From Gallionellaceae bacterium (GTDB lineage: Bacteria; Pseudomonadota; Gammaproteobacteria; Burkholderiales; Gallionellaceae), in contig JAKFXW010000138.1 in NCBI GenBank assembly GCA_021731185.1, positions 1 to 9,075 of the forward strand: DNA of 9,075 nucleotides. The letters are read 5' to 3'. The stretch's first letter is position 1, and the number at the start of each line of letters is the position of its first letter. The position numbers were made by a program, and so were the translations under genes. The notes under the pieces are model-generated. The model ran no database searches, was not told where the DNA came from, and saw only the letters and a program-made list of their open reading frames with translations. This document shows, one piece after another, positions 1 to 6,540 of the stretch.

Positions 1-25
1 AATCTACATCATGCGCTTTGGACAT
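1..25 (-). CDS. Possible 5' end of the gene downstream of ispA (8 codons only)
   Basis: An ATG at 25-23 overlaps the ispA stop codon as TAATG, the usual form of stop-start translational coupling. The frame stays open to the window edge and reads MSKAHDVD. This is too little to identify the product. In many proteobacteria the gene after ispA is dxs, but these eight residues do not resemble a typical Dxs N terminus, so no name is given. It could also be a chance ATG. Confidence 0.3.
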
Positions 26-921
26 TAAAATTTTCTCAATAAAATAAAATCTGCTAACTGACGTAATCGATGTGCGGGTTGCCCAAAATTCGCCAACGTG
101 TTTAAAGCCTCAGCGTGTAATTCTAAGGCCATTTTTTTGGCAGCTTGCACACCCAACAAAGTAACGTAAGTGGGTTTATCGTTTTGTACATCTTTACCTG
201 CAGTTTTGCCCAGGGTTGCGGTATCGGCCTCATTATCTAATATATCATCGACTACTTGAAATACCAGTCCCACACATTTTCCAAAATGATCCAGATGCTT
301 CAAGTTTTCCTCAGTCAACACACTGCTGCACCGCGCGCCCAATATTACCGCTGCGCGAATGAGTGCGCCAGTTTTGTGTATGTGCATCAACTCAAGCTCA
401 GGCACACTGAGATTTTTGCCCACGCTATCCAAATCAATCGCCTGCCCGCCTGCCATGCCGCGTGATCCTGTGGCTACTGCCAGCAACCGTATCATCTGTA
501 ACTGCTGCACCGGATTATCATTGAGCGTGTGCTCGGCTAATAATTGAAAGGCCAGACTTTGCAGCGCGTCGCCCACTAACAGCGCGGTGGCTTCGTCATA
601 TTCCACATGGCAAGTAGGTTTCCCGCGCCGCAGCACATCATCATCCATACAAGGCATGTCGTCATGCACTAAGGAATAAGCATGTATCAATTCGACCGCT
701 GCCGCCACAATATTCAAACGTGCTTCATTTGCCTGCGCCAACTCTCCGGCTGCAAAAGCCAGCAAGGGGCGCACCCGCTTGCCGCCATCCAGCACACTAT
801 AGCGCATGGCGGCGTGCAAGCGTTGCGGTACAGTGTCAGGCTGAGGAAGCAATTGGCGTAATTGAATTTCAAAATGACTTTGATGGGCGCTTACCCATAC
901 TTGAAAATCAGCTTCAGCCAT
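25..921 (-). CDS. ispA: Farnesyl diphosphate synthase (class II short-chain prenyltransferase)
   Basis: Cytoplasmic enzyme that condenses IPP with DMAPP and then GPP to make farnesyl diphosphate, the precursor of undecaprenyl-P and of quinone side chains. Counted from the chosen start, the 298 residues match E. coli IspA in length (299). Visible motifs are GGKRVRP at 46-52, the first aspartate-rich motif DDMPCMDDD at 87-95, GMAGGQ at 155-160, HKTG at 182-185, the second aspartate-rich motif in FQVVDDILD at 221-229, and LGKTAGKD at 238-245. The Met at 921 (MAEADF) was chosen because it restores family length and gives an 8-bp overlap with the xseB stop. The frame is open upstream to ATGs at 954 and 978, which would add residues unlike the family. 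No strong Shine-Dalgarno precedes 921, so coupling to xseB is likely. All catalytic motifs are intact. Confidence 0.96.
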   Translation of the reverse strand: MAEADFQVWVSAHQSHFEIQLRQLLPQPDTVPQRLHAAMRYSVLDGGKRVRPLLAFAAGELAQANEARLNIVAAAVELIHAYSLVHDDMPCMDDDVLRRGKPTCHVEYDEATALLVGDALQSLAFQLLAEHTLNDNPVQQLQMIRLLAVATGSRGMAGGQAIDLDSVGKNLSVPELELMHIHKTGALIRAAVILGARCSSVLTEENLKHLDHFGKCVGLVFQVVDDILDNEADTATLGKTAGKDVQNDKPTYVTLLGVQAAKKMALELHAEALNTLANFGQPAHRLRQLADFILLRKF

Positions 922-1219
922 TGTTACGCCCAGAGTGACTGTCTTGCCCGACATTGTCCCCTTGTGGGGCCATGTCACTGGTTTCGTTGGCAGTAAAATT
1001 TTTTAGCGCGCCCTCTTCTAAAATCTGAACCTGTTGCTGCACATCCTGTAATCGACCACGGCAAACCTGCAATAGTTCAGCGCCTCGCTTATAGGCAGCC
1101 AGCGAATCTTCCAGCGACAGCTTACCTGTTTCCATATCCGCCACGACCTTTTCCAACTCGTTTAGCGCAGCTTCAAAATTCAATATTTTGGGGAATTTTG
1201 TAGGTGTTTTTCCTGCCAT
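914..1219 (-). CDS. xseB: Exodeoxyribonuclease VII small subunit
   Basis: Small helical subunit of exonuclease VII, which with XseA degrades single-stranded DNA from both ends. xseA is not in the window. The 101-aa product carries the family domain at about residues 14-70: FEAALNELEKVV, METGKLSLEDSLAAYKRG and a QQQVQIL heptad-like stretch. E. coli XseB is about 80 aa, so the polar tail from about residue 75 on (rich in D, N, G, S, Q) is an extension. That tail contains one copy of a 20-bp repeat (951-970) also present in the intergenic region upstream. The gene ends in the ATGGCTGA overlap with ispA, the common xseB-ispA arrangement. GGTGG lies nine bases before the ATG and may be a weak ribosome binding site. 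Confidence 0.93.
   Translation of the reverse strand: MAGKTPTKFPKILNFEAALNELEKVVADMETGKLSLEDSLAAYKRGAELLQVCRGRLQDVQQQVQILEEGALKNFTANETSDMAPQGDNVGQDSHSGRNNG
951..970. repeat. 20-bp direct repeat, copy 1 (inside xseB tail)
   Basis: The sequence ACATTGTCCCCTTGTGGGGC is identical at 1461-1480, 510 bp away in the same orientation. It contains the small hairpin CCCC-TTGT-GGGG. On the minus strand this copy encodes the xseB tail residues APQGDN and part of the flanking codons. An exact 20-mer this close is not expected by chance. Confidence 0.85.
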
Positions 1220-1297
1220 AATTTTGCCACCGTTTTGCTCATGCCTTATAAGGGTGTCATTCTACCTAAAGCGCATAAGTTGGGACAGTTTCTATGC

Positions 1298-1447
1298 TAT
1301 ACATAACGACATAAATCTACTACGCGACTCTGGGGCGGGGTCGGGCGGTACTCGCGCTCCTCACATACTGATGTGTATGCTCCGGGCGCTGCGCTCCGGC
1401 CTCCCCCACCCCAAAGCCGCTCGCTACGATTTCTGTTGCTATGTATA
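1298..1447. repeat. 150-bp imperfect palindrome (REP/MITE-like, snap-back element)
   Basis: The ends are TATACATA (1298-1305) and its exact complement TATGTATA (1440-1447). The homology continues inward: the first 20 bases of the left arm match the reverse complement of the right arm at 17 positions. Farther in, GGGGCGGGG (1332-1340) faces CCCCACCCC. At the centre CATAC (1364-1368) pairs with GTATG (1375-1379), and a second GC-rich hairpin sits at 1382-1399 with CCGG at each foot. The whole segment could fold into one long stem on either strand. No ORF of interest is carried. No T-run follows, so it is not a classical intrinsic terminator, though it could still end or stabilise the thrC transcript. 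Confidence 0.7.
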
Positions 1448-1460
1448 ACGCTGATTATGC

Positions 1461-1480
1461 ACATTGTCCCCTTGTGGGGC
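1461..1480. repeat. 20-bp direct repeat, copy 2 (intergenic)
   Basis: Identical to 951-970 and in the same orientation. It lies 13 bp outside the 150-bp palindrome and 35 bp from the thrC stop. The internal CCCC/GGGG hairpin with a four-base loop has no T-run on either side, so it is not called a terminator. Confidence 0.85.
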
Positions 1481-1515
1481 AGCGTAAAAATTCACAATTT
1501 ATACAGGAGAGATTT

Positions 1516-2958
1516 TCACTTGACCATACTGGGTACGTTTGCAGCGATATATTCCTTGAGATTTTCGACCTTTGCATCCATTATTTCAACCCGCTGCGGC
1601 AAGTTTTCTATGCTCTCTAAACCTGCCGGACGTTCCGGCTTGCGCTGGAGTGCTTCGATAATCGTCTCCTCAAACTTGGCAGGCAGCGCGGTTTCTAGGC
1701 AGATCAGTGGCAAGTCTGGGCGACGTTGTTCCAAGCCAACCTTCAGCCCATCAGCGGTGTGCGGATCTATCATGACTTTATATTTTTGCCATGTTTCGCG
1801 TATGGTTTTAAGGCGATCTGCATGATTGCTTTTGCCCGAAGCAAAACCGAATTGCGGCAAATCGCGCCAGCTTGCAGAATCACGAATATTGAATGCACCA
1901 CCGGCCTCGACCTGGCTCCAAAATTCGCGCACCTTGCTGGCATCACGCTTCAGCAGATCAAACATGAATCGTTCAAAATTAGAAGCCTTGGAAATATCCA
2001 TTGACGGGCTGCTGGTTGCATAAGTGTGGTCCGTGCCGCGTGGGCGATATATGCCAGTGCGGAAAAATTCATCCAGCACATCGTTTTCATTCGTCGCCAA
2101 AATCAACTGTGCTATTGGCAAGCCCATCATGCGTGCAATGTGCCCCGCACAGATATTGCCGAAATTGCCGGAGGGCACAGCGTATGCAACTTGCTCGTCG
2201 TTGGATTGAGTCGCCGCAAAATAGCCTTTGAAATAGTACACAATCTGTGCCGATACGCGCGCCCAATTGATCGAATTAACCGTACCTATTTTGTATTTGG
2301 CCTTGAAGGCATGATCGTTGGATACGGCTTTCACCATGTCTTGTGCGTCGTCGAACATGCCGTTAATGGCGATATTGAAAATATTTTTTTCCTGCAAGGA
2401 ATACATTTGCGCGCGCTGAAAGGCAGACATTTTTCCATGCGGCGACAACATAAAAACTCGAATGCCACGCTTGCCGCGCATCGCATATTCCGCAGCCGAA
2501 CCCGTGTCACCAGAAGTAGCACCCAAGATATTCAATTCATCATGCTGCTTGTCCAGCGCGTACTCAAACAAATTGCCAATCAATTGCATCGCCATATCTT
2601 TGAAAGCCAGCGTCGGGCCGTTGGAAAGCTCAAGAATATGCACACCTTTTTCCAAGGTGCGTAACGGCGTGATCTGCGTGAAATCGGCATCGGCGCGACC
2701 ATTGCTGTACACCGCAGCAGTGTATGTTTTATTGATGATGGCGCGTAAATCATTCGCCGGAATATCGGTGGCGAATTTGGACAATACCGCGAACGCGAGA
2801 TCAGCATAGGACAGATTGCGCCAGGTATCCAATTCGGCGCGCGTCACCTGCGGATATTGTTCTGGCAAGTACAAGCCGCCATCGGGTGCTAAACCACCCA
2901 ACAGAATTTCGGTGAAATTTTTCGCGGGCGCATTGCCACGTGTGGAGATGTATTTCAT
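1516..2958 (-). CDS. thrC: Threonine synthase
   Basis: PLP-dependent enzyme converting O-phospho-L-homoserine to threonine and phosphate, the last step of the pathway begun here by hom. The 480-aa product starts MKYISTRG, typical of the long proteobacterial form. The N-terminal domain shows LLGGLAPDGGLYLPE at 19-33. The PLP lysine is K120 in LAFKDM, and the phosphate-binding loop is GATSGDTGSAA at 146-156. SPHGKMSAFQRAQM follows. The start is ATG at 2958, overlapping the stop of the preceding ORF as ATGA. AAGG lies 13 bases upstream, a long spacing, so translation probably depends on coupling. All family landmarks are intact. thrB (homoserine kinase) is not in the window and must lie elsewhere. 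Confidence 0.97.
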   Translation of the reverse strand: MKYISTRGNAPAKNFTEILLGGLAPDGGLYLPEQYPQVTRAELDTWRNLSYADLAFAVLSKFATDIPANDLRAIINKTYTAAVYSNGRADADFTQITPLRTLEKGVHILELSNGPTLAFKDMAMQLIGNLFEYALDKQHDELNILGATSGDTGSAAEYAMRGKRGIRVFMLSPHGKMSAFQRAQMYSLQEKNIFNIAINGMFDDAQDMVKAVSNDHAFKAKYKIGTVNSINWARVSAQIVYYFKGYFAATQSNDEQVAYAVPSGNFGNICAGHIARMMGLPIAQLILATNENDVLDEFFRTGIYRPRGTDHTYATSSPSMDISKASNFERFMFDLLKRDASKVREFWSQVEAGGAFNIRDSASWRDLPQFGFASGKSNHADRLKTIRETWQKYKVMIDPHTADGLKVGLEQRRPDLPLICLETALPAKFEETIIEALQRKPERPAGLESIENLPQRVEIMDAKVENLKEYIAANVPSMVK

Positions 2959-3641
2959 TGTGTAGCTTTTACCTTAGAATTTTGCTCTGAGCCAATCTGC
3001 CAGAAATACATATCGATCAACTTCATAGCTGGGTAAGACCGACCACCAATCGTTTTTATTTTCATCTGGAGAGAATCGAATTGAACCCTATGATTTATAT
3101 AAAAATCAACGATAGCTTTTATCCCCTTCTTGCCGGGATTTAATGAGCCTATCTTTTTATCTCGCAAGCCATCAATAAAATACCTGTCATATGCAGGTAC
3201 GCAACCTAACGCGCCCAAGATAATTTTTGTCACCAAAGTAGGGGTAGCGTTGGCTTTCTTAGCTTTGCCGTTAATTTTACCGGTATTTTTTTTGTACCAG
3301 TCTTTAATCCAATCACAAAGTTTGATTATTTCGCCAATATCAGAATCCGAATAATCAGCATTTACTTTTCGAAGATGCTTATGTTCTAGGAGTCTTTTTA
3401 CAACTTCTTTGTGAATCAAATAATCCTTCCACAACAGAAAACTTGACCCTCGATACATCCCCCAACTAGCAAGATAAAAAGCCATGTGCAAGCAGGCTTT
3501 ATCAATATCAACTTCATCTTGCCCAAAGTAGTCATAGCAATGTTCCCATGACAGGTACCTATGATGCTTGTCATCCGTTAGACGCGAATGGAAATCCTTA
3601 ACTTTGATGTATACATCCCTCTGTGACTTCACCAATACCAC
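2955..3641 (-). CDS. Hypothetical 228-aa protein inserted between hom and thrC
   Basis: Not recognised as a named family. The sequence looks like a real folded soluble protein: no signal peptide or membrane span, many aromatic residues, basic overall. Conserved-looking blocks are HHRYLSWEHCYDYF near residues 26-39, a central AFYLASWGMYRGSSFLLWKD, TLVTKIILGALGCVPAYDRYF around residues 135-155, and a C-terminal YPAMKLIDMYFWQIG. I recall similar uncharacterised bacterial proteins sharing the SWGMYRGSSFLL and VPAYDRYF blocks, but cannot check this. The start is GTG at 3641, one base after the hom stop, with GGGG seven bases upstream. GTG at 3632 is an alternative with AGGGTGG ahead of it. The end overlaps thrC as ATGA. 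Hand-counted GC is 104/270 at 2971-3240, against 64/120 in hom at 3901-4020, suggesting horizontal acquisition. Function unknown. Confidence 0.85.
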   Translation of the reverse strand: MVLVKSQRDVYIKVKDFHSRLTDDKHHRYLSWEHCYDYFGQDEVDIDKACLHMAFYLASWGMYRGSSFLLWKDYLIHKEVVKRLLEHKHLRKVNADYSDSDIGEIIKLCDWIKDWYKKNTGKINGKAKKANATPTLVTKIILGALGCVPAYDRYFIDGLRDKKIGSLNPGKKGIKAIVDFYINHRVQFDSLQMKIKTIGGRSYPAMKLIDMYFWQIGSEQNSKVKATQ

Positions 3642-3642
3642 C

Positions 3643-4956
3643 CTATTTCCCCAACTCTTCCAACCTTAACTTGGTCACCTTACCCGCCACCACATTCAAT
3701 GCTTCAATCTTTTTGATCGCAACGTTGATGCGCTTTTCGCGGGTTTGGTGAGTGAGCATAATCAAATCGGTTTGGTCTTCATCTTCAGCGGGTTCTTTCT
3801 GAATTACCGCGTCAATGGAGATTTGTTCGTCGGCGAGAATGCGCGTGATGTCGGCCAGCACGCCGGGTTTGTCCTGCACACACAAGCGTAAATAATAACT
3901 GGTGATGACTTCATCCATAGACAAGATTTTCAAATCCGCCATCGCATTCGGCTGGAACGCGAGGTGCGGTACGCGGTTCTTAGGGTCAGCGGTATGCATC
4001 CGTGTGATGTCCACCAAGTCGGCGATCACCGCGCTGGCAGTGGGTTCTGCGCCTGCTCCCTTGCCGTAATACAGGGTCGCACCAACTGCATCACCTTGCA
4101 CCAGCACTGCGTTCATCGCGCCCTCGACATTGGCAATTAATCGCTTGGTCGGAATCAAGGTCGGATGTACGCGCAGTTCGACACCCTCCGCCGTGCGCTT
4201 GGTGATGCCCAATAATTTAATGCGATAGCCGAGTTGCTCGGCATATTGAATGTCAATTGCATCGAGCTTGGAAATCCCTTCAACGTAAGCTTTATCAAAC
4301 TGCATCGGGATACCAAAAGCAATGGCGGCCAGGATGGTGATTTTGTGTGCAGCATCCACACCTTCTATATCAAATGTGGGATCAGCCTCAGCGTAACCCA
4401 GACGCTGCGCCTCTTTCAGCACGGTGTCGAAGCTCAATCCCTTGTCGCGCATCTCGGACAAAATAAAATTGGTGGTGCCGTTAATAACCCCGGCTATCCA
4501 TTCAATGCGGTTCGCGGTCAAGCCTTCGCGCACGGCCTTGATGATGGGGATACCGCCCGCCACCGCCGCTTCAAACGCGACCATCACACCCTTGCCTTGT
4601 GCGGCCTTAAAAATTTCGTTGCCATGCGTCGCCAGCAGCGCCTTGTTGGCGGTGACCACATGCTTGCCGTTGGCGATGGCCTTGAGAACCAATTCTTTCG
4701 CTACGCCGTAGCCACCGATCAATTCAACAACGATGTCCACTTCAGGATCGCTCACCACGCTGAACGCATCATCGGTCACGCGACATTTGCCACCTGTGAT
4801 CTCATTCGCCAGCGCGATATTTCTATCAGCCACCACGGATATGCGGATCGGGCGACCCGCGCGGCGGGTAATTTCTTCTGCGTTGCGTTGCAATACAGTG
4901 AACGTACCGCCGCCTACCGTGCCGATGCCTAACAGGCCTACGTTAATTGGTTTCAT
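3643..4956 (-). CDS. hom: Homoserine dehydrogenase with C-terminal ACT domain
   Basis: NAD(P)-dependent reduction of aspartate semialdehyde to homoserine, the branch point to threonine and methionine. The 437-aa length is normal for the monofunctional proteobacterial enzyme. The Rossmann motif GIGTVG is at residues 10-15. It is followed by VVTANKALLATHG, the dimer/catalytic stretch GVINGTTNFIL, and YAEADPTFDIEGVDAAHK. The last ~85 residues, from LRLCVQDKPGVLADITRIL, form an ACT domain, known in this family for threonine feedback control. The start ATG at 4956 has AAGGA (4967-4963) six bases upstream, right against the palindrome at 4968-5040. The stop is one base before the next ORF. It probably shares a transcript with alaA upstream and the unknown ORF and thrC downstream. 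Confidence 0.97.
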   Translation of the reverse strand: MKPINVGLLGIGTVGGGTFTVLQRNAEEITRRAGRPIRISVVADRNIALANEITGGKCRVTDDAFSVVSDPEVDIVVELIGGYGVAKELVLKAIANGKHVVTANKALLATHGNEIFKAAQGKGVMVAFEAAVAGGIPIIKAVREGLTANRIEWIAGVINGTTNFILSEMRDKGLSFDTVLKEAQRLGYAEADPTFDIEGVDAAHKITILAAIAFGIPMQFDKAYVEGISKLDAIDIQYAEQLGYRIKLLGITKRTAEGVELRVHPTLIPTKRLIANVEGAMNAVLVQGDAVGATLYYGKGAGAEPTASAVIADLVDITRMHTADPKNRVPHLAFQPNAMADLKILSMDEVITSYYLRLCVQDKPGVLADITRILADEQISIDAVIQKEPAEDEDQTDLIMLTHQTREKRINVAIKKIEALNVVAGKVTKLRLEELGK

Positions 4957-4962
4957 TTCATT

Positions 4963-4967
4963 TCCTT
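4963..4967 (-). promoter_or_regulatory. Ribosome binding site of hom, abutting a palindrome
   Basis: AAGGA on the minus strand, six bases before the hom ATG. The base next to it (4968) is the first base of a perfect 25-bp inverted-repeat arm, so folding of the leader could affect access to this site. Confidence 0.7.
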
Positions 4968-5040
4968 GTAGGGGCGTATGGCAATACGCCCTGTTCGCCC
5001 ATTTTTTGTCATTGAAGGGCGTATTGCCATACGCCCCTAC
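4968..5040. repeat. Nested perfect palindrome in the alaA-hom gap (REP-like)
   Basis: Two perfectly complementary 25-bp arms (4968-4992 and 5016-5040) flank a 23-base loop. Each arm is itself a hairpin: GGGCGTAT and ATACGCCC, eight perfect pairs around a four-base loop (GGCA or TGCC). The RNA can therefore form either one long stem or two small hairpins. It fills 73 of the 85 bases between the alaA stop and the hom start. No T-run follows on the minus strand, which argues against an intrinsic terminator. The GTAGGGGCGTAT type of sequence is one I remember as a common intergenic repeat in several bacterial groups (recollection, unchecked). Confidence 0.9.
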
Positions 5041-5041
5041 G

Positions 5042-6331
5042 TTATGTCCCGTGACGTTTGCGATAACCTTCCAAGAATCGTGCGATACGCCCGATTGCCT
5101 CGGTCAGATCGTCGGCATTCGGCAGAAACACCACGCGAATGTGATCGGGTTGCGGCCAGTTAAAACCACTGCCTTGTACTACTAGTATTTTTTCAGCTTC
5201 CAGTAATTCCAAAATAAATTTTTGATCGTCTTTAATCGGGTACATTTTCGGATCGAGACGCGGAAACAAATACAGCGCGGCTTGCGGTTTAACGCAGGTT
5301 ACGCCGGGGATGTCGGTCAGCAGTTGGTGAGCGAGGTCGCGCTGCTTGCACAATCTGCCGCCGGGGGCAACCAGATCGCTGATGCTTTGATAGCCACCCA
5401 GCGCAGTTTGAATCGCAGTTTGACCGGGCACATTAGAGCAAAGTCGCATGGAAGCAAGTATGCCGAGGCCGTCGATATAATCCTGTGCATGTTTTTTCGC
5501 GCCGGAAACAATCATCCATCCGGCACGATAACCGCATGCCCGATAATTTTTTGATAAGCCGTTGAAGGTCACAAACAGCACATCATCCGCCAGCGAGGCA
5601 ATCGAGGTATGCGTCGCGCCGTCGTACAACATCTTGTCGTAAATCTCGTCAGAAAATATGATCAGCCGATTTTTGCGCGCGACTTCTATGATCTCCAGCA
5701 GCATCTCGTTCGAGTATAAAGCGCCCGTGGGATTGTTTGGATTGATTAAAATAATCGCGCGCGTGTTGGGTGTAATTTTGCGCCGCATATCATCAAGGTC
5801 TGGCATCCATCCAGCTTGCTCGTCGCATAAATAATGGCGCGGCGTGCCGCCAGCCAGTGTGACCGCAGCCGTCCACAGCGGATAATCCGGTGCGGGAATC
5901 AGCACTTCATCGCCTGTATTCAGCAGCCCCTGCATGGACATGACGATTAATTCAGACGCGCCATTACCGATGTAAATATCTTCCAGCTCCACGCCGACAA
6001 TATTTTTTTGCTGGGCGTAATGCATAATGGCTTTGCGCGCAGCAAATAAACCTTTTGAATCGGAATAGCCAGAGGCATCGGCTAAATTACGTATCACATC
6101 TTGTTGAATTTCGTCTGGCACGGCAAAGCCAAATGGCGCGAGATTGCCGATGTTTAATTTGATAATGCGCTGACCATCTTCTTCCATCTGCTTGGCGCGC
6201 GCCATGACGGGACCACGTATGTCGTAGCAGACACTAGCCAACTTGGCCGATTTCAAGACGGGTGCAAACCCGCCGCTGTTTTTATTTGCTAATCCGTTAT
6301 TTTTCAAGTTATTCGTATCTGGGTTATTCAT
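5042..6331 (-). CDS. alaA: Alanine-forming aminotransferase (AlaA/YfbQ type)
   Basis: PLP enzyme of aminotransferase class I/II that makes alanine from pyruvate with glutamate as donor. From about residue 27 it follows E. coli AlaA closely: KLASVCYDIRGP, GYSDSKGLFAARKAI, NGASELIV, PAPDYPLWTAAV, NPNNPTGA at 197-204, SDEIYDKMLYD at 227-237, and the PLP lysine K261 in NGLSKNYR. The C-terminal substrate arginine lies in DHIRVVFLP. The N terminus carries about 20 extra residues, eight of them Asn, before FAPVLKSAKL, where E. coli AlaA begins. No good Shine-Dalgarno precedes the ATG at 6331, and TTG at 6253 is a possible alternative start. The E. coli motif NIGNPAPFG reads NIGNLAPFG here. First gene of the likely alaA-hom-X-thrC transcript. 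Confidence 0.95.
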   Translation of the reverse strand: MNNPDTNNLKNNGLANKNSGGFAPVLKSAKLASVCYDIRGPVMARAKQMEEDGQRIIKLNIGNLAPFGFAVPDEIQQDVIRNLADASGYSDSKGLFAARKAIMHYAQQKNIVGVELEDIYIGNGASELIVMSMQGLLNTGDEVLIPAPDYPLWTAAVTLAGGTPRHYLCDEQAGWMPDLDDMRRKITPNTRAIILINPNNPTGALYSNEMLLEIIEVARKNRLIIFSDEIYDKMLYDGATHTSIASLADDVLFVTFNGLSKNYRACGYRAGWMIVSGAKKHAQDYIDGLGILASMRLCSNVPGQTAIQTALGGYQSISDLVAPGGRLCKQRDLAHQLLTDIPGVTCVKPQAALYLFPRLDPKMYPIKDDQKFILELLEAEKILVVQGSGFNWPQPDHIRVVFLPNADDLTEAIGRIARFLEGYRKRHGT

Positions 6332-6409
6332 ATCAATTTACGCGCTCAATCAATTTTTTAAACCATCATCTCGCAAAGCAAATGATAGAATTTACCTAGT
6401 ACTGATAAA

Positions 6410-6439
6410 TTGACGTGCAATGAAAGGTCACGATTCTAT
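6410..6439 (+). promoter_or_regulatory. Candidate sigma-70-like promoter for the Mth938-domain gene
   Basis: TTGACG (6410-6415) matches the -35 consensus at five of six bases. TTCTAT (6434-6439) follows after 18 bases as a poor -10. This would leave a leader of roughly 95 bases. It is only a sequence match, and the weak -10 limits confidence. Confidence 0.3.
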
Positions 6440-6450
6440 CTGAGCGCGCG

Positions 6451-6500
6451 CCTGTCAGCAAACCACTTGCAGCCAGTTAGCGAATAACCAGTCAGCAAAT
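6451..6500 (+). repeat. Three degenerate 13-mers upstream of the Mth938-domain gene
   Basis: CCTGTCAGCAAAC (6451-6463), CCAGTTAGCGAAT (6473-6485) and CCAGTCAGCAAAT (6488-6500) share the pattern CCWGTYAGCRAAY. Start-to-start distances are 22 and 15 bp. They could be binding sites for a regulator or an RNA-binding protein, or remains of a small duplication. They lie downstream of the candidate promoter, in the predicted leader. Confidence 0.45.
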
Positions 6501-6523
6501 CATACGCAGTCAATCAAACCTTC

Positions 6524-6540
6524 AGGAAAGGAAAATGTAA
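6524..6540 (+). promoter_or_regulatory. Ribosome binding site with a start-stop mini-ORF (ATGTAA)
   Basis: Two AGGA motifs occur at 6524-6527 and 6529-6532. The second is eight bases from the ATG at 6541. The first is seven bases from an ATG at 6535 that is followed at once by TAA (6538-6540). A ribosome could therefore start on the mini-ORF and stop directly before the real start codon. Confidence 0.5.

Larger units (their letters stand above)
1220..1515. other. thrC-xseB intergenic region
   Basis: This 296-bp gap lies between the thrC stop and the xseB start, both minus strand. It holds a 150-bp imperfect palindrome (1298-1447), the second copy of the 20-bp repeat (1461-1480), and a short AT-only inverted repeat AAATT-CAC-AATTT at 1488-1500. 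The xseB promoter should lie at 1220-1297: TAGAAT (1264-1259) and TATAAG (1250-1245) on the minus strand are -10-like, but neither has a convincing -35. No credible protein-coding gene was seen. Confidence 0.7.
6332..6540. other. Divergent intergenic region between alaA and the Mth938-domain gene
   Basis: This 209-bp region must hold promoters for both directions. An 8-bp inverted repeat, GATAGAAT (6384-6391) and ATTCTATC (6433-6440), places an outward-reading ATTCTATC on each strand. Each copy contains a -10-like TTCTAT/TATC core, so paired divergent promoters are possible. TTGACG at 6410-6415 lies between them. Three related 13-mers occur at 6451-6463, 6473-6485 and 6488-6500. Confidence 0.55.

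Noticed and set aside
1488..1500. AAATT-CAC-AATTT as terminator of thrC
   Set aside because: Only five A-T pairs with a three-base loop and no GC; too weak to support.
1188..1825. Plus-strand open frames across the thrC-xseB gap
   Set aside because: They run through the palindrome and into the thrC antisense strand, lack good start signals and show no protein-like pattern.
2026..2664. 212-codon open frame on the plus strand
   Set aside because: It lies entirely opposite thrC, whose motifs are unmistakable, and its translation has no recognisable domain pattern.
4234..4932. 232-codon open frame on the plus strand
   Set aside because: It is antisense to the intact hom gene and has no family-like sequence.
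4968..5040. Intrinsic terminator between alaA and hom
   Set aside because: The stem is strong, but on the minus strand it is followed by AAGGA and the hom start, not a T-run.
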